64,000 nt of DNA from Candidatus Coprovivens excrementavium (GCA_944363975.1 CALVVU010000005.1:38408-102407); one strand, 5' to 3'. Positions 17,219-27,082 are shown, counted from the stretch's first letter. Numbers and translations: made by a program. Notes: generated by a model from the sequence alone, not told the origin.

Positions 17219-18017
17219 TTTTATCAATTCCCAAAGTTAATAATTTATTAACTAAATCTATATCTATATCATCCATTGCAATATTATTTGGTAACTTACT
17301 TTCACCCAAAGCATTATGAAAATCTAAAATACACAATGGAACAAAAAACTGTTCATAACTTCTTCTTCCTAAAGCCCCACAACATAATACAAACTCATCA
17401 TCATTAACTTTATTATCTTGATATACAACCGTTTCCAAAGTAACATCAAAATAATAATAGCTATCTTCTATTAAAACTAAATTTGATACATAGAACTGCC
17501 CATCTTCAGACTTCATAGCTACATTTAAAACATCCATCTTAATTTTCTTCAATATTTCACTATATACATAAGAATTAATAATACTATCAAAATCTCCATT
17601 AACTAAACCATGAAATAATTCATTTTGCGTAACACTTTTTCCAATATTATATTCAATATCATCATAATCTTCATTAGTAGCTAAATAAGCTTGTAACTTA
17701 CACGCATTTAATAATTGTATTGAAGGATCATCAGATTCTTTCAAACCTAATAAATCAATTATTTCTTTAATTTTATCTTCTATCTGAAAATTAACAGCCA
17801 TTTCATTAACATCTATATAGAAATCCATTTTATTCTTTTTTAATATACGTAAATTAGATTCAATACACATCTTACTTACATTATTAACTTTTACTAAATA
17901 AATATTATCCCCTTCTCCTAAATAAGAAGTAACATCTTCAATAACTCCTTTAGTATTAGAACTAATTATTAATACTTCATCCCCAATACTAAATTTGGCC
18001 TTTTTAATTTTATCCAT
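17208..18017 (-). CDS. Protein with N-terminal SH3-like region and transglutaminase-like region; function unknown
   Basis: 269 residues from the ATG at 18017 (AGGTGG seven bases upstream). Residues 6-58 (FSIGDEVLIISSNTKGVIED...) look like a KOW/SH3-type barrel. Residues 150-200 resemble the core of a transglutaminase-like fold: YSEILKKI, then YYFDVTLE in the place of the catalytic aspartate strand. However the catalytic cysteine and histidine positions are not filled, so any such domain would be inactive. This is tentative. Its partner is the overlapping helical gene downstream. Confidence 0.6.
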   Translation of the reverse strand: MDKIKKAKFSIGDEVLIISSNTKGVIEDVTSYLGEGDNIYLVKVNNVSKMCIESNLRILKKNKMDFYIDVNEMAVNFQIEDKIKEIIDLLGLKESDDPSIQLLNACKLQAYLATNEDYDDIEYNIGKSVTQNELFHGLVNGDFDSIINSYVYSEILKKIKMDVLNVAMKSEDGQFYVSNLVLIEDSYYYFDVTLETVVYQDNKVNDDEFVLCCGALGRRSYEQFFVPLCILDFHNALGESKLPNNIAMDDIDIDLVNKLLTLGIDKNEK

Positions 18018-18053
18018 AGCCACACCACCTATTATATAATCAAATTATAACAT

Positions 18054-18088
18054 AAAAAAAAGAAGTAAGCTATCTAAGATTACTTCTT
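18054..18088 (-). terminator. Terminator of the DUF2207 gene
   Basis: Stem 18060-18068 with 18080-18088 followed by T8 on the minus strand; overlaps the stop codon. Confidence 0.8.
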
Positions 18089-20185
18089 ACTACTTTTTAA
18101 AGCAATAAATATATCAGAATAAATATTTTTAAAATCATCATAGAATTCATCAATTTTAAAATCTTGACATTTATACCACTCTGGACCATCTACTACTATA
18201 TCTTTAAATAATTCCATTATCTTATCAGAAGTTCCTAAAACAAATGCATTAGGTAATATATCATATAAAAGATTTTTATTTTTCTTATATTCTCTTACTA
18301 TAATATCTTCATCTAACTTCATTAAATAATTTTTATAACTTTCTATTTTATTAAAGATATATCTACCATATCTAGTTCTATCACTCATTAAACCAGCTAC
18401 TGATATAATAATTAACATACAAATAATTCCGACAACGTAAACAATGTCATAAGTCATATCTACTAAAAAAGCTTTATATGATGTCAAGACAATTGGTATC
18501 ACAATAAATATTAATGCTACTAAAGTATATAACATTTTTTCCATAATACTTTTCTTTTTGAATAACGAATACAATAAAATAATATATCCAATAGCTGAAA
18601 CTATTATATTAAACATAATCACACTTGGTTGATATTCAATTAATAAATTAATAATATTCATTGCTAATATAATTAAAACCATTATCCAATAAATAATCTT
18701 TCGATTAATAAAACTATCACTATATATTTTCTTTTTACGTTTATCATCAGATAATTTACTATTAATCATTTCTTTAATACTATATAAGGAGATTGATAAA
18801 TCTTTTCTATATAATATATCTCCGTCATCAAATAATTCATTCATAAATATTTTTTCTACACGATCAATTCCCTTATAATCACGTTTCTTAATTATTTTAT
18901 AGCCTTTTTTTAATTTCTCTATCTCAATATATCCTTCATTAGCTAAATTAAATAATAAAGACGGAATATCACGATCTTTAACTTTACCATTATATAAATA
19001 ACTCAATTCTAAAGCATTTATATTCTTATTAAAATACATATTACCTTTATAAACTTTATTTCTTTGTTTCTTTTCTATAAACCAGAATAAAAGAGTTAAT
19101 ATTACAAAAACAATTGGTACAAAAATAGATGCAATTAATAAATTACTTATATTATTTGTACACTTGCCAAAATAATTATCATCTAATTTAATTCTTATTG
19201 CATATGCTACTTGAGGATTTATAATTCCATCAATTGACCCAGTAATAACATTTCCATTTACTTCATAATCGACATTTTTGACTTCTGTTCCATATTGATC
19301 TACAAATTCAATATTATCTTTATCAAATTCCTTAGGCATTACTATTTCAAAAGATAAACCATCTACTTTAACATCATAATTACTAATTAAATAAAAGACA
19401 AACTCATCATTATCATTTAAAGTATCAACCCCAACATTATAATCATAAGTAAGATAATAGTTTTTCTTAGTATTAGTTTTATCTTCTTTTCCAATTGTTA
19501 ATACTCTTAATCCTTCTTCTGTTGTTAAATTATAATAATCATCTGTATCAATATTACTAATAATAGCTCTTTTATTTACTTTAGTACCATCATCTCTAAC
19601 ATAAACATGTCTAAAAGGTATTTTACTCTTTACTTCAACTATTTTATTCCTAAAAGTTGCTAAAAAACTTTCCTCGACATTAAAAACATTATTATCATTT
19701 ACATTAACACGAACAAAATAATCCTCTAAATAATAAACATCATTTTCCCCTTTTTCCAGAATTTCTACATCTGTACCTAATTCTGCAGTTAATGAATAAT
19801 ACTTAATATCATCTAAGGAATAAGATATTTCATTAGAATAAATATTTTGCTGATAAGTAGCTATGCCATTTTCATCAACTGCTACATCAGAAATAAATTC
19901 TTGCAATGGCTCTTGATTCTTATTATATACTTTTAAAGTAATTTCTAACTTAACATCTCTAGCATATGAATTATATAAAGCACCCTTAATTATTACTCCA
20001 GATACACCGCTAGATAATAAGTTAGAATATCTTGTATATCCTACATTTTCTATCGATATTCGGCCAACATTAAATTTCTTTATAATTCCATTAGTAGAAG
20101 ATAATTCTGATTCTACCGGTTTAGCAAAAACTAAAATTGGTAAACATATAAAAATTAAAAGTATCACATTTCTAAGATATTTCAT
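18080..20185 (-). CDS. DUF2207 membrane protein
   Basis: 701 residues. A signal peptide (about 1-22, ending FAKP) leads into an extracellular part. The DUF2207 region (about 155-330) contains NNVFNVEESFLATF and the IPFRHVYVRDDGTK stretch typical of the family. A transmembrane helix lies near 350-370, then a cytoplasmic domain (380-490, with LSYLYNGKV and DIPSLLFNLANEGYIEI), then several more helices (about 500-610). These proteins sit in the cytoplasmic membrane of many Gram-positive bacteria; their role is unknown. The ribosome site is weak (GTGGGTTG). Confidence 0.85.
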   Translation of the reverse strand: MKYLRNVILLIFICLPILVFAKPVESELSSTNGIIKKFNVGRISIENVGYTRYSNLLSSGVSGVIIKGALYNSYARDVKLEITLKVYNKNQEPLQEFISDVAVDENGIATYQQNIYSNEISYSLDDIKYYSLTAELGTDVEILEKGENDVYYLEDYFVRVNVNDNNVFNVEESFLATFRNKIVEVKSKIPFRHVYVRDDGTKVNKRAIISNIDTDDYYNLTTEEGLRVLTIGKEDKTNTKKNYYLTYDYNVGVDTLNDNDEFVFYLISNYDVKVDGLSFEIVMPKEFDKDNIEFVDQYGTEVKNVDYEVNGNVITGSIDGIINPQVAYAIRIKLDDNYFGKCTNNISNLLIASIFVPIVFVILTLLFWFIEKKQRNKVYKGNMYFNKNINALELSYLYNGKVKDRDIPSLLFNLANEGYIEIEKLKKGYKIIKKRDYKGIDRVEKIFMNELFDDGDILYRKDLSISLYSIKEMINSKLSDDKRKKKIYSDSFINRKIIYWIMVLIILAMNIINLLIEYQPSVIMFNIIVSAIGYIILLYSLFKKKSIMEKMLYTLVALIFIVIPIVLTSYKAFLVDMTYDIVYVVGIICMLIIISVAGLMSDRTRYGRYIFNKIESYKNYLMKLDEDIIVREYKKNKNLLYDILPNAFVLGTSDKIMELFKDIVVDGPEWYKCQDFKIDEFYDDFKNIYSDIFIALKSSKK

Positions 20186-20226
20186 CTATATCAACCCACT
20201 ATCATACTATAAAAAAATTATATCAT

Positions 20227-20253
20227 AAAAAAGAAAAGTCGTTAAGACCTTTC
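20227..20253 (-). terminator. Terminator of the membrane protein gene at 20242
   Basis: Stem 20233-20240 with 20246-20253 (one mismatch) followed by a T-run on the minus strand. Confidence 0.65.
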
Positions 20254-21090
20254 ATTTTCTTCCTTCTTTTTTTCATCTTTCAGCTTAAAATAAATCACAC
20301 TCATAATAATAGTTACAATACTTAATATAGTTGGTAAAATATATCCCCAAAAACTTCTTTTAACTTCAACATCTAAAACATCTTTCTTCTTATAATAAAC
20401 AGTTATAGTATCATCAATTTTATCTTCTATATTGCCTTTAACAATATAATCCAAATATATTATATTAGTTCCTTTTTCAATTGTATATTCTATTATAGGT
20501 TTAAATTTATCTTCATTACTTGTAACAACTCCTCTAATAATCTTCGCCTGTGTTACATTCTGAGAATCATTAACGCTACCTATATAATCAGATAGTTTAT
20601 ATATTTGAAAACCTAAACTATAAATTCCATATAATAAAATTAACAAACTAACTGCATATATAAATACTTTTTTTAATTTCTTATCTTTAATTAAAATATA
20701 AACAATAATTAAATCTATTAATATAACAATATTTATTACTACTCTAGGACTTCTAAATAAGTTTTCTAAAGTATCAACATAATCTCCAGTAAGACACTCA
20801 TTACCATATTCACTTGTACAATATAATCTTAATGCTTGATAGTCATTAATCTCCGTACTCATTTCATTACCATAAAAATCCTTTAACTCCGTTATTTTTA
20901 TATCGTCTTGTCCATAATATATAATTTCATTTAACTCACTAATTTCGGCATTCCATCTAATATAAGTCGAAGCAAAAAATATTCCTACTAAAGAAACAAC
21001 TATTAACAGAATAACTAAAACAAAGTTTTTATTGAAGAAACTCTTCTTTTTTTCTTCGTTATCAACAATTATATCTTCATTCTTTTTCAT
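20242..21090 (-). CDS. Membrane protein with DUF3592-like domain
   Basis: 282 residues from the ATG at 21090 (AGGTGA five bases upstream). Hydrophobic helices lie near 20-42, 120-140, 145-165 and at the C-terminal end (about 250-270). The stretch before the last helix (EYTIEKGTNIIYLDYIVKG, then DTITVYYKKKD) resembles the DUF3592 beta domain, which also occurs in the gene at 28510. Function unknown; probably acts at the envelope. It ends with a highly charged cytoplasmic tail. Confidence 0.72.
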   Translation of the reverse strand: MKKNEDIIVDNEEKKKSFFNKNFVLVILLIVVSLVGIFFASTYIRWNAEISELNEIIYYGQDDIKITELKDFYGNEMSTEINDYQALRLYCTSEYGNECLTGDYVDTLENLFRSPRVVINIVILIDLIIVYILIKDKKLKKVFIYAVSLLILLYGIYSLGFQIYKLSDYIGSVNDSQNVTQAKIIRGVVTSNEDKFKPIIEYTIEKGTNIIYLDYIVKGNIEDKIDDTITVYYKKKDVLDVEVKRSFWGYILPTILSIVTIIMSVIYFKLKDEKKKEENERS

Positions 21091-21123
21091 TAAAATCACC
21101 TATCTTCATTAACATTATAACAT

Positions 21124-21148
21124 AAAAAAAGGATATTAAATAATATCC
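21124..21148 (-). terminator. Terminator of the MarR-ABC operon
   Basis: Stem GGATATT/AATATCC (21131-21137 with 21142-21148) followed by T7 on the minus strand. Confidence 0.8.
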
Positions 21149-21149
21149 T

Positions 21150-23249
21150 CTAACCAACTTTTTCAAATTGGCTATTATACAATTTCTCGTAGAAGCCACC
21201 TTTTTTCATTAATTCATCATGACTTCCTTGCTCAATTATATTACCTTCGTTCATAACTAATATTAAATCTGCATTTTTTATAGTTGATAAACGATGTGCA
21301 ATAATAAATGAAGTTCTACCTTCTGTTAATTTATCCATTGCTTTTTGTACTAATTCTTCTGTTCTTGTATCAACATTACTTGTTGCTTCATCCAAAATTA
21401 AGAATGGCGCATCTTCAATCATACCACGAGCAATAGTCAATAATTGTTTTTGACCTTGACTAACAGTATCATTATCACTAATAACATAATCCAATCCACC
21501 TGGTAAAGTTTTTACAAAATGATCAACTCCAACAGTACGCAAAGCTTCCCAAATTTCGCGATCTGTAACATCTTCTTTATTAAATTTAATATTATCTCTA
21601 ACAGTTCCTTCAAATAACCAAGTATCTTGTAAAACCATTATAAATAGTTCATGAACATTTTCACGTGTTAATTCAGAAGTAGAAACACCATCAATTAAAA
21701 TTTGACCATTATTTATCTCATAAAACTTCATTAATAAGTTAACCATTGTCGTTTTACCTGCTCCAGTTGGACCAACTATAGCAATTTTTTGACCTGGTTT
21801 AACTTTTACACTAAAGTTCTTTATAATAGTTCTTCCTGCATCGTAACCAAACTTAACATTTTTAAATTCTATTTCACCTTTAACATGAGATTTATTTAAT
21901 TTTTTCTTCATATCTTTTTGATTAGACATTTCTTTTTCATCTAAAAATTCAAATACTCTTTCACTAGCAGCAGCCGTTGATTGTAAACTAGCCATTGCTT
22001 GGGCTATCTGTGATAATGGATTAGTAAATAATCTTACATATATCATAAATGCTACTATAACTCCGAAAGAAATAACATCATTCATTGTCAAAATTGCACC
22101 TACAATACAAACCATAACATAGCCAAAATTACCTATAAATCCCATTATTGGATGCATCAATCCAGATAAAAATTGACTTTTTCTATTTGTTTGATATAAC
22201 TCTTCATTTAAACCTGTAAATTCAGCCAATGCTTCTTTTTCTCCATTATAAGCTTTAACTACATTATGTCCTGAATACATTTCTTCAATATAGCCATTCA
22301 TTTCACCTAAAGCTTCTTGTTTTTCATTAAAATACTTTTGTGATTTAGACATGATTGCAAACATTAAAACAAAACCTAAAATACTAGATAAAATTGCTGT
22401 TAAAGCCATAATCCAATTAGTTACAAACATCATAAATATTGAACCAAGAAATAATGTTACACTACTAACTAAAGTTGCCAAACTATTATTTAAATTTTGA
22501 GCTATCATATCTACATCATTAGTAACTCTTGATAAAACATCTCCAATTTCATGATTATCAAAATACTTAAGAGGCAATTTATTAACTTTCTTACTAATAT
22601 TATCTCTTAATATATTGGCAAAACGATTTGATACTGTAGTAAGTGAAAATCCTACAATAAAATTAAATAACACACTTACTAAATATAATCCAGCCATAAA
22701 TATAGCTATATCTTTAACTTTATCCATATCTATAGAAGGTTTAACAAGTTCATAAATAGAATCAGGTAATTCATCAATTAATTCTAAAGATCTCTCTGAT
22801 TCAGCTTCGTCTCCCATTTCCATAGTTAATTCCATAAACTTTATTTGATCTTTAGCACTAATTGTAACACCATCTATTTCAATATCAGTAAGATTTTTTT
22901 CTAGATTTTCACATGCTTGCTTAGCAACATCACTTTTTTCATCAACCTCTGGAACCATACCATTGCAAATTGTAAAGCTTTGTTGTCCAGCTTCTCCTAA
23001 ATTATCAGTAATCTTCTGTCCTACTTCTGTTAGTTTTTCAACATCTGGACTAATACCAGCAGTAATTGTATCGGTTAAGACAGATAATTTATCAGGGGCA
23101 ATTAAAGACAATATTGCACTTATCATTGCTAAAATAAGAGCAATAACCATAATAACTTTCCATGGACTTAAATTTTTAATAAGCCTTAACATTGAGTTTT
23201 TAAAATCTTTAGATTTTTCCTGAACTCTAGCTCCTCCTGGTCTAGGCAT
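21150..23249 (-). CDS. ABC exporter half-transporter, multidrug type (second subunit)
   Basis: 699 residues. A type IV exporter membrane domain is followed by an ATPase domain with Walker A GPTGAGKTT (about 500), signature SQGQKQ and Walker B ILDEATSNVD with the catalytic glutamate. The membrane domain has a large insertion after the first helix (about residues 60-175), predicted outside the cell and bearing two cysteines. It overlaps the upstream ABC gene by eight bases. Together they form a heterodimer in the style of LmrCD or BmrCD, exporting drugs, peptides or lipids; this subunit carries the complete catalytic site. Confidence 0.92.
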   Translation of the reverse strand: MPRPGGARVQEKSKDFKNSMLRLIKNLSPWKVIMVIALILAMISAILSLIAPDKLSVLTDTITAGISPDVEKLTEVGQKITDNLGEAGQQSFTICNGMVPEVDEKSDVAKQACENLEKNLTDIEIDGVTISAKDQIKFMELTMEMGDEAESERSLELIDELPDSIYELVKPSIDMDKVKDIAIFMAGLYLVSVLFNFIVGFSLTTVSNRFANILRDNISKKVNKLPLKYFDNHEIGDVLSRVTNDVDMIAQNLNNSLATLVSSVTLFLGSIFMMFVTNWIMALTAILSSILGFVLMFAIMSKSQKYFNEKQEALGEMNGYIEEMYSGHNVVKAYNGEKEALAEFTGLNEELYQTNRKSQFLSGLMHPIMGFIGNFGYVMVCIVGAILTMNDVISFGVIVAFMIYVRLFTNPLSQIAQAMASLQSTAAASERVFEFLDEKEMSNQKDMKKKLNKSHVKGEIEFKNVKFGYDAGRTIIKNFSVKVKPGQKIAIVGPTGAGKTTMVNLLMKFYEINNGQILIDGVSTSELTRENVHELFIMVLQDTWLFEGTVRDNIKFNKEDVTDREIWEALRTVGVDHFVKTLPGGLDYVISDNDTVSQGQKQLLTIARGMIEDAPFLILDEATSNVDTRTEELVQKAMDKLTEGRTSFIIAHRLSTIKNADLILVMNEGNIIEQGSHDELMKKGGFYEKLYNSQFEKVG

Positions 23250-25002
23250 CTTCTAACTCCTCCTTTGACAATTGTGATAAAGCAATCTCTTTATACACAG
23301 AACAATTTTTCAATAATTCTTTATGTGTTCCGATACCAACACATTCTCCTTCATCTAAAACTACTATTTTATCAGCATTAATAATCGTTCCAATTCTCTG
23401 AGCAACTATTATGCTTGTAGCATCTTTAGTATATTTCTTTAATTCTTTTCTTAGAACTGAATCAGTTTTATAATCCAATGCTGAAAAAGAATCATCAAAA
23501 ATATATATTTCAGGATCACGAGCTATTGCTCTAGCAATTGCTAGACGTTGTTTTTGTCCACCAGATACATTAGTACCTCCTCGAGCAATATGAGAATCAT
23601 ATTGTTTATCCATTTTTAAGACAAAATCTTCACCTTGTGCTATTTTAATAGCCTCTTCAATCTTCTTACGTGATACTTCACCACGTCCGTTATCACCATA
23701 ACTTACATTACTAGCAACAGTTCCTGTAAACATAACAGCTTTTTGTGGAACATAACCTAATTTATTGTGTAATGCCTCTTGTGTATATTCTTTAACATTT
23801 ACTCCATCAACTAATACTTCACCCTCAGTTGCATCATAAAAACGAGGTACTAAATTAATTAATGTTGATTTACCACTACCTGTAGAACCAATAAATGCTA
23901 TTGTTTCTCCACGATTAACTTTAAATGAAATATTTTTCAAAATATAATCATCTGCATCTGGATATTTGAAAGAAACATTCTTAAATTCAACAGTTCCTAT
24001 CTCTTTTGTTTTACCTTCAAATGTTCCATCTAAAATACTAATTTCTTCATCTAATACTTCATTAATACGTTGAGCTGAAATTTGTGCTCTTGGAACCATC
24101 ATGAATATCAATGCCAACATCAAGAATGACATAATAACTTGCATTCCATAACTAGAGAATACAACCATATTACTAAATAAAGTTATTTTATCTAACATAC
24201 CAGCTTCTTGTATTAAGAAAGCACCTATAATATAAATTCCTAATGTCAAAATATACATTATCAAATTCATAACTGGATTCATAATTGAAAAGCATCTTTG
24301 ATTAAACATCTGCATATCAGTCAATTCATCATTAACAGCTTTAAATTTATTAGTTTGATATTTTTCAGCATTAAATGCTCTAATAACACGGATTCCTGAT
24401 AGATTTTCACGCATTACCCCATTAATACGATCAATTAACTTTTGAACTTTTCTAAATCTTGGCAATACAATAGCCATCAAAGTACCAACAACAAACAATA
24501 ATATTGCTACACAACATGCTGTTAAAATAGACCATTCTAAACCCTTATTCAAAATTTTCATAACAGCCCAAATTGCCATAATTGGCGCTTTAATAAATAC
24601 TTGCAATCCCATTCCAATTAACATTTCAACTTGTGTAACATCGTTAGTTGTTCTAGTAATTAAACTACTAGTTGAGAATTTTTTTATTTCGGCAATTCCC
24701 ATATTTTCAACTTTAACAAATATTTTTTTTCTGATTGTCGCAGAGAAACTAGAAGCAACACGAGCTGCAAAGTATCCAACAATAATTGAACAAACTAAAC
24801 TTGCTAAAGCACATCCAACCATATATGTTCCTTCACGAAGTATATCGCTCATATGACTTCCTTCAGTTTGAACAAGTCGCGTTATTTCACTCATATAATC
24901 AGGAATTGTTAATTCCAACCAAACTTGAACAACTATTAAAAGAATACATACAATAGCATAAAATATTTCTCTTTTTGTTAAATTTCTAAATAACTTAATC
25001 AT
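23242..25002 (-). CDS. ABC exporter half-transporter, multidrug type (first subunit)
   Basis: 586 residues: six membrane helices (about 15-310), then the ATPase with Walker A GSTGSGKST (about 370), signature VSGGQKQR and Walker B IFDDSFSALD. The residue after the Walker B aspartate is Asp, not Glu, so this subunit has the degenerate catalytic carboxylate, while the partner at 21150 has Glu. Such asymmetry is characteristic of heterodimeric multidrug exporters. It starts two bases after the MarR gene ends, with AAGGATA as ribosome site, and is certainly in the same operon. Confidence 0.92.
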   Translation of the reverse strand: MIKLFRNLTKREIFYAIVCILLIVVQVWLELTIPDYMSEITRLVQTEGSHMSDILREGTYMVGCALASLVCSIIVGYFAARVASSFSATIRKKIFVKVENMGIAEIKKFSTSSLITRTTNDVTQVEMLIGMGLQVFIKAPIMAIWAVMKILNKGLEWSILTACCVAILLFVVGTLMAIVLPRFRKVQKLIDRINGVMRENLSGIRVIRAFNAEKYQTNKFKAVNDELTDMQMFNQRCFSIMNPVMNLIMYILTLGIYIIGAFLIQEAGMLDKITLFSNMVVFSSYGMQVIMSFLMLALIFMMVPRAQISAQRINEVLDEEISILDGTFEGKTKEIGTVEFKNVSFKYPDADDYILKNISFKVNRGETIAFIGSTGSGKSTLINLVPRFYDATEGEVLVDGVNVKEYTQEALHNKLGYVPQKAVMFTGTVASNVSYGDNGRGEVSRKKIEEAIKIAQGEDFVLKMDKQYDSHIARGGTNVSGGQKQRLAIARAIARDPEIYIFDDSFSALDYKTDSVLRKELKKYTKDATSIIVAQRIGTIINADKIVVLDEGECVGIGTHKELLKNCSVYKEIALSQLSKEELEDA

Positions 25003-25004
25003 TT

Positions 25005-25436
25005 CTATATCCTTTCTATATTTTTTCTCACTTTATCAACTATCTTCGAAAAAGTCTGATATTCATCATCTGTAATTCCTTCATTAATAATATCTTCTAA
25101 TATTAGTTGATCTTCCTTCAAAAAATTAATTAACTCTTTACCTTTTTCAGATACTACAAGATAATTAATTCTAGAATCTTGTTTACTAGCTTCTCTTGTT
25201 AATAAATCGTTTTTTTCCATTGTACTAATTATAGAAGATAAAGTTGATTTATTACATGATATAAATTCCTCTAAATCTTTTTGACATAATAATTTATCAC
25301 TTTCATTTAAACGTAATAGTATCTTAGCATGCATTGGCGTCAAATCTAAATTCATCTTCTTATATCTTCGTGTTATCCCTCGAAAAATATCGATATCTAA
25401 CCTTTTAATATCATGTAATAACGAAGCCTTTACCAT
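25005..25436 (-). CDS. MarR family transcriptional regulator
   Basis: 143 residues from the ATG at 25436, nine bases after GGAG; upstream TTG and ATG codons overlap that site. The winged-helix part is clear: DLTPMHAKILLRLNESDKL, FISCNKSTLSSIISTMEK as recognition helix and EASKQDSRINYLVVS as the wing. It heads the operon with the two ABC genes, and palindromes overlap its promoter, so it most likely represses itself and the exporter and is released by a ligand or substrate of the exporter. Confidence 0.92.
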   Translation of the reverse strand: MVKASLLHDIKRLDIDIFRGITRRYKKMNLDLTPMHAKILLRLNESDKLLCQKDLEEFISCNKSTLSSIISTMEKNDLLTREASKQDSRINYLVVSEKGKELINFLKEDQLILEDIINEGITDDEYQTFSKIVDKVRKNIERI

Positions 25437-25449
25437 ACCTCTCATCTCC

Positions 25450-25502
25450 AATAGTTCGATAGCGAACTATTAAATTATACATCTATCAATATAGATATGC
25501 AA
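25450..25502 (-). promoter_or_regulatory. MarR-ABC promoter with palindromic operator(s)
   Basis: Minus-strand promoter TTGCAT (25497-25502), 17 bases, TATAAT (25474-25479). A perfect 9-bp inverted repeat with 4-base centre, AATAGTTCG-N4-CGAACTATT (25450-25471), lies just downstream over the start point. A second shorter repeat, ATCTAT-N4-ATAGAT (about 25481-25496), fills the promoter spacer. Either could bind the MarR dimer; the longer one is the best candidate. Confidence 0.8.
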
Positions 25503-25506
25503 GAGT

Positions 25507-25537
25507 AAAAAAAAAGATTAATAAATTTTCATAATCT
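25507..25537 (-). terminator. Terminator of the LD-carboxypeptidase gene
   Basis: Stem AGATTA/TAATCT (25515-25520 with 25532-25537) followed by T9 on the minus strand. It separates this gene from the MarR promoter. Confidence 0.65.
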
Positions 25538-25548
25538 CTTCACATTTC

Positions 25549-26520
25549 TTAAGAAAAATACTCCATATTTCCTTCATTCTCATTACTCATAATCTTCACT
25601 TTTACTCCGTTAATCATCGTAAATGAAGGTTTAACATGTCCTACATCAAACTGATAAATAACTTTCATATCAGGCAAAGCATTTTTAATAGCATCTTCAT
25701 ACTTATAATCAATAAAACTATTAGCAAAGCATACTTTTCCTATTAAAATAGCTTTTGTATATTTAAACCATCCAGCATATTTAAATTGTATTAAAGTTTT
25801 ATATAAATCCTCACTAGTCATACTAAAAACATCAAAATACCAAATAATACCATCATCTTTATATTTTTCAACAAATTCTTTTGTCTTATCATATTTTGTT
25901 CCAATAATATCTTTAAGACATTCTATGCAACCACCTATTAAAATACCTTCCTCATTTACATTACCATTAATATTTGTCCATTTATTAACCTTATCAAAAT
26001 CATCACTAAAACTTTTATCTTCACAATAAAGAAATTTTTCTTGCTTAATTAAATTACCCTTTAATATTTCAAAATAATTTAAATAAGATTGATGTAATGG
26101 TTCTAAATCAAATCCACTCATATTACAAGGACTATATATCGTTGCAATATCATAATTAGTTGTTATCAAAAATAATAAACTAGTTGGATCGCTACTTCCA
26201 CTTATCCATTTAATATTATCTTTAATAATAGAATAATCAATATTATCTAACATATCAAATAAGAAATCTCCCCCACTAGCTATAGAAATCATCTTTACTT
26301 CATTATCTAAATATAAACTTTCTAACTCCTTAGCTCTTTCTATATCACTACTACTTACTATTCCAGAAGTTCTAACATTACTTGTCTCCTTAATTTTAAA
26401 GCCATATTTTTTTATATTATTAATGCTATTCTCATACTTATCTATTTTATCAAGAACACCACAACTAGCAGCCGTAACTCCAATTATATCTCCTTTTTTT
26501 AAAAATTCAGGAATTATCAT
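25549..26520 (-). CDS. S66 family LD-carboxypeptidase / MccF-like serine peptidase
   Basis: 323 residues from the second of two adjacent ATGs, which has better spacing to AGGTGA. The S66 layout is visible: GDIIGVTAAS at the N-terminus, SGSSDPTSLL (about 107-116) holding the nucleophilic serine, GGCIECLKDIIGT with the glutamate, and VGHVKPSFTMINGVKVKI with the catalytic histidine near the C-terminus. Family members trim the D-alanine of wall tetrapeptides or inactivate microcin C-like antibiotics. No signal peptide, so cytoplasmic recycling or self-immunity are both possible. Confidence 0.9.
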   Translation of the reverse strand: MIIPEFLKKGDIIGVTAASCGVLDKIDKYENSINNIKKYGFKIKETSNVRTSGIVSSSDIERAKELESLYLDNEVKMISIASGGDFLFDMLDNIDYSIIKDNIKWISGSSDPTSLLFLITTNYDIATIYSPCNMSGFDLEPLHQSYLNYFEILKGNLIKQEKFLYCEDKSFSDDFDKVNKWTNINGNVNEEGILIGGCIECLKDIIGTKYDKTKEFVEKYKDDGIIWYFDVFSMTSEDLYKTLIQFKYAGWFKYTKAILIGKVCFANSFIDYKYEDAIKNALPDMKVIYQFDVGHVKPSFTMINGVKVKIMSNENEGNMEYFS

Positions 26521-26535
26521 CATCTCACCTCATAT

Positions 26536-27027
26536 CTAATCATTATTAGGAACTAATCTTAAACTTTGACTTTTTTCATCTTTAGGTAATCTTCCTAATA
26601 TTTCTATTGCATTTTCAACATGTTCATCTTCTAATCCTCTCTGACTACTTCCAATCATTTGTGAAGGTAATTTAACTAAATGCTCATTTAATAAAGGCAT
26701 TTCATAATCGTCATCCAGTATAACATAATTATCTATTTCTGGATGATCATTTAAATAACTAATTATCTCCTCTTCTCTAATTTTACATAAAGGAGTAAAA
26801 CCAATTACTTCTAATCCTTCCTTAGTTAATTCATCTATTATCATTTTTAAATGACTAGAAACACATCCTAAAATCCAATATGAATTTTTTAAAGATGAAC
26901 TAATCACAATCTTAGCTCCTGTCTCTAAAACAATCCTCTTTAATCTTAGCATATTATCACTATTAATTTTATCCATTTCTTCCCAAGTATCTAATACACC
27001 ATTAAAATCTAAAAATATAACCTTCAT
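26536..27027 (-). CDS. HAD-like phosphatase domain protein (Swiss-army-knife RNA repair HAD type)
   Basis: 163 residues from the ATG at 27027 (GGTGA upstream). The N-terminus has the HAD motif I LDFNGVLDT (about 5-13) with the aspartates, followed by KIVISSSLK as motif II and VILDDD near the C-terminal third as motif IV. This compact form resembles the HAD domain found in RNA-repair 'Swiss army knife' proteins and in stand-alone HADs of unknown substrate. It lies next to another HAD gene in the same direction but a terminator at 27083 divides them. Confidence 0.8.
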   Translation of the reverse strand: MKVIFLDFNGVLDTWEEMDKINSDNMLRLKRIVLETGAKIVISSSLKNSYWILGCVSSHLKMIIDELTKEGLEVIGFTPLCKIREEEIISYLNDHPEIDNYVILDDDYEMPLLNEHLVKLPSQMIGSSQRGLEDEHVENAIEILGRLPKDEKSQSLRLVPNND

Positions 27028-27082
27028 AAATTCACCAAACTTTTCACCACTTACTTTAACATTTTCTCTAATTAATAACAAT

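Noticed and set aside
22963..23223. Plus-strand open frame opposite the ABC exporter gene.
   Set aside because: Shadow of the coding strand; low-complexity hydrophobic translation and no ribosome site.
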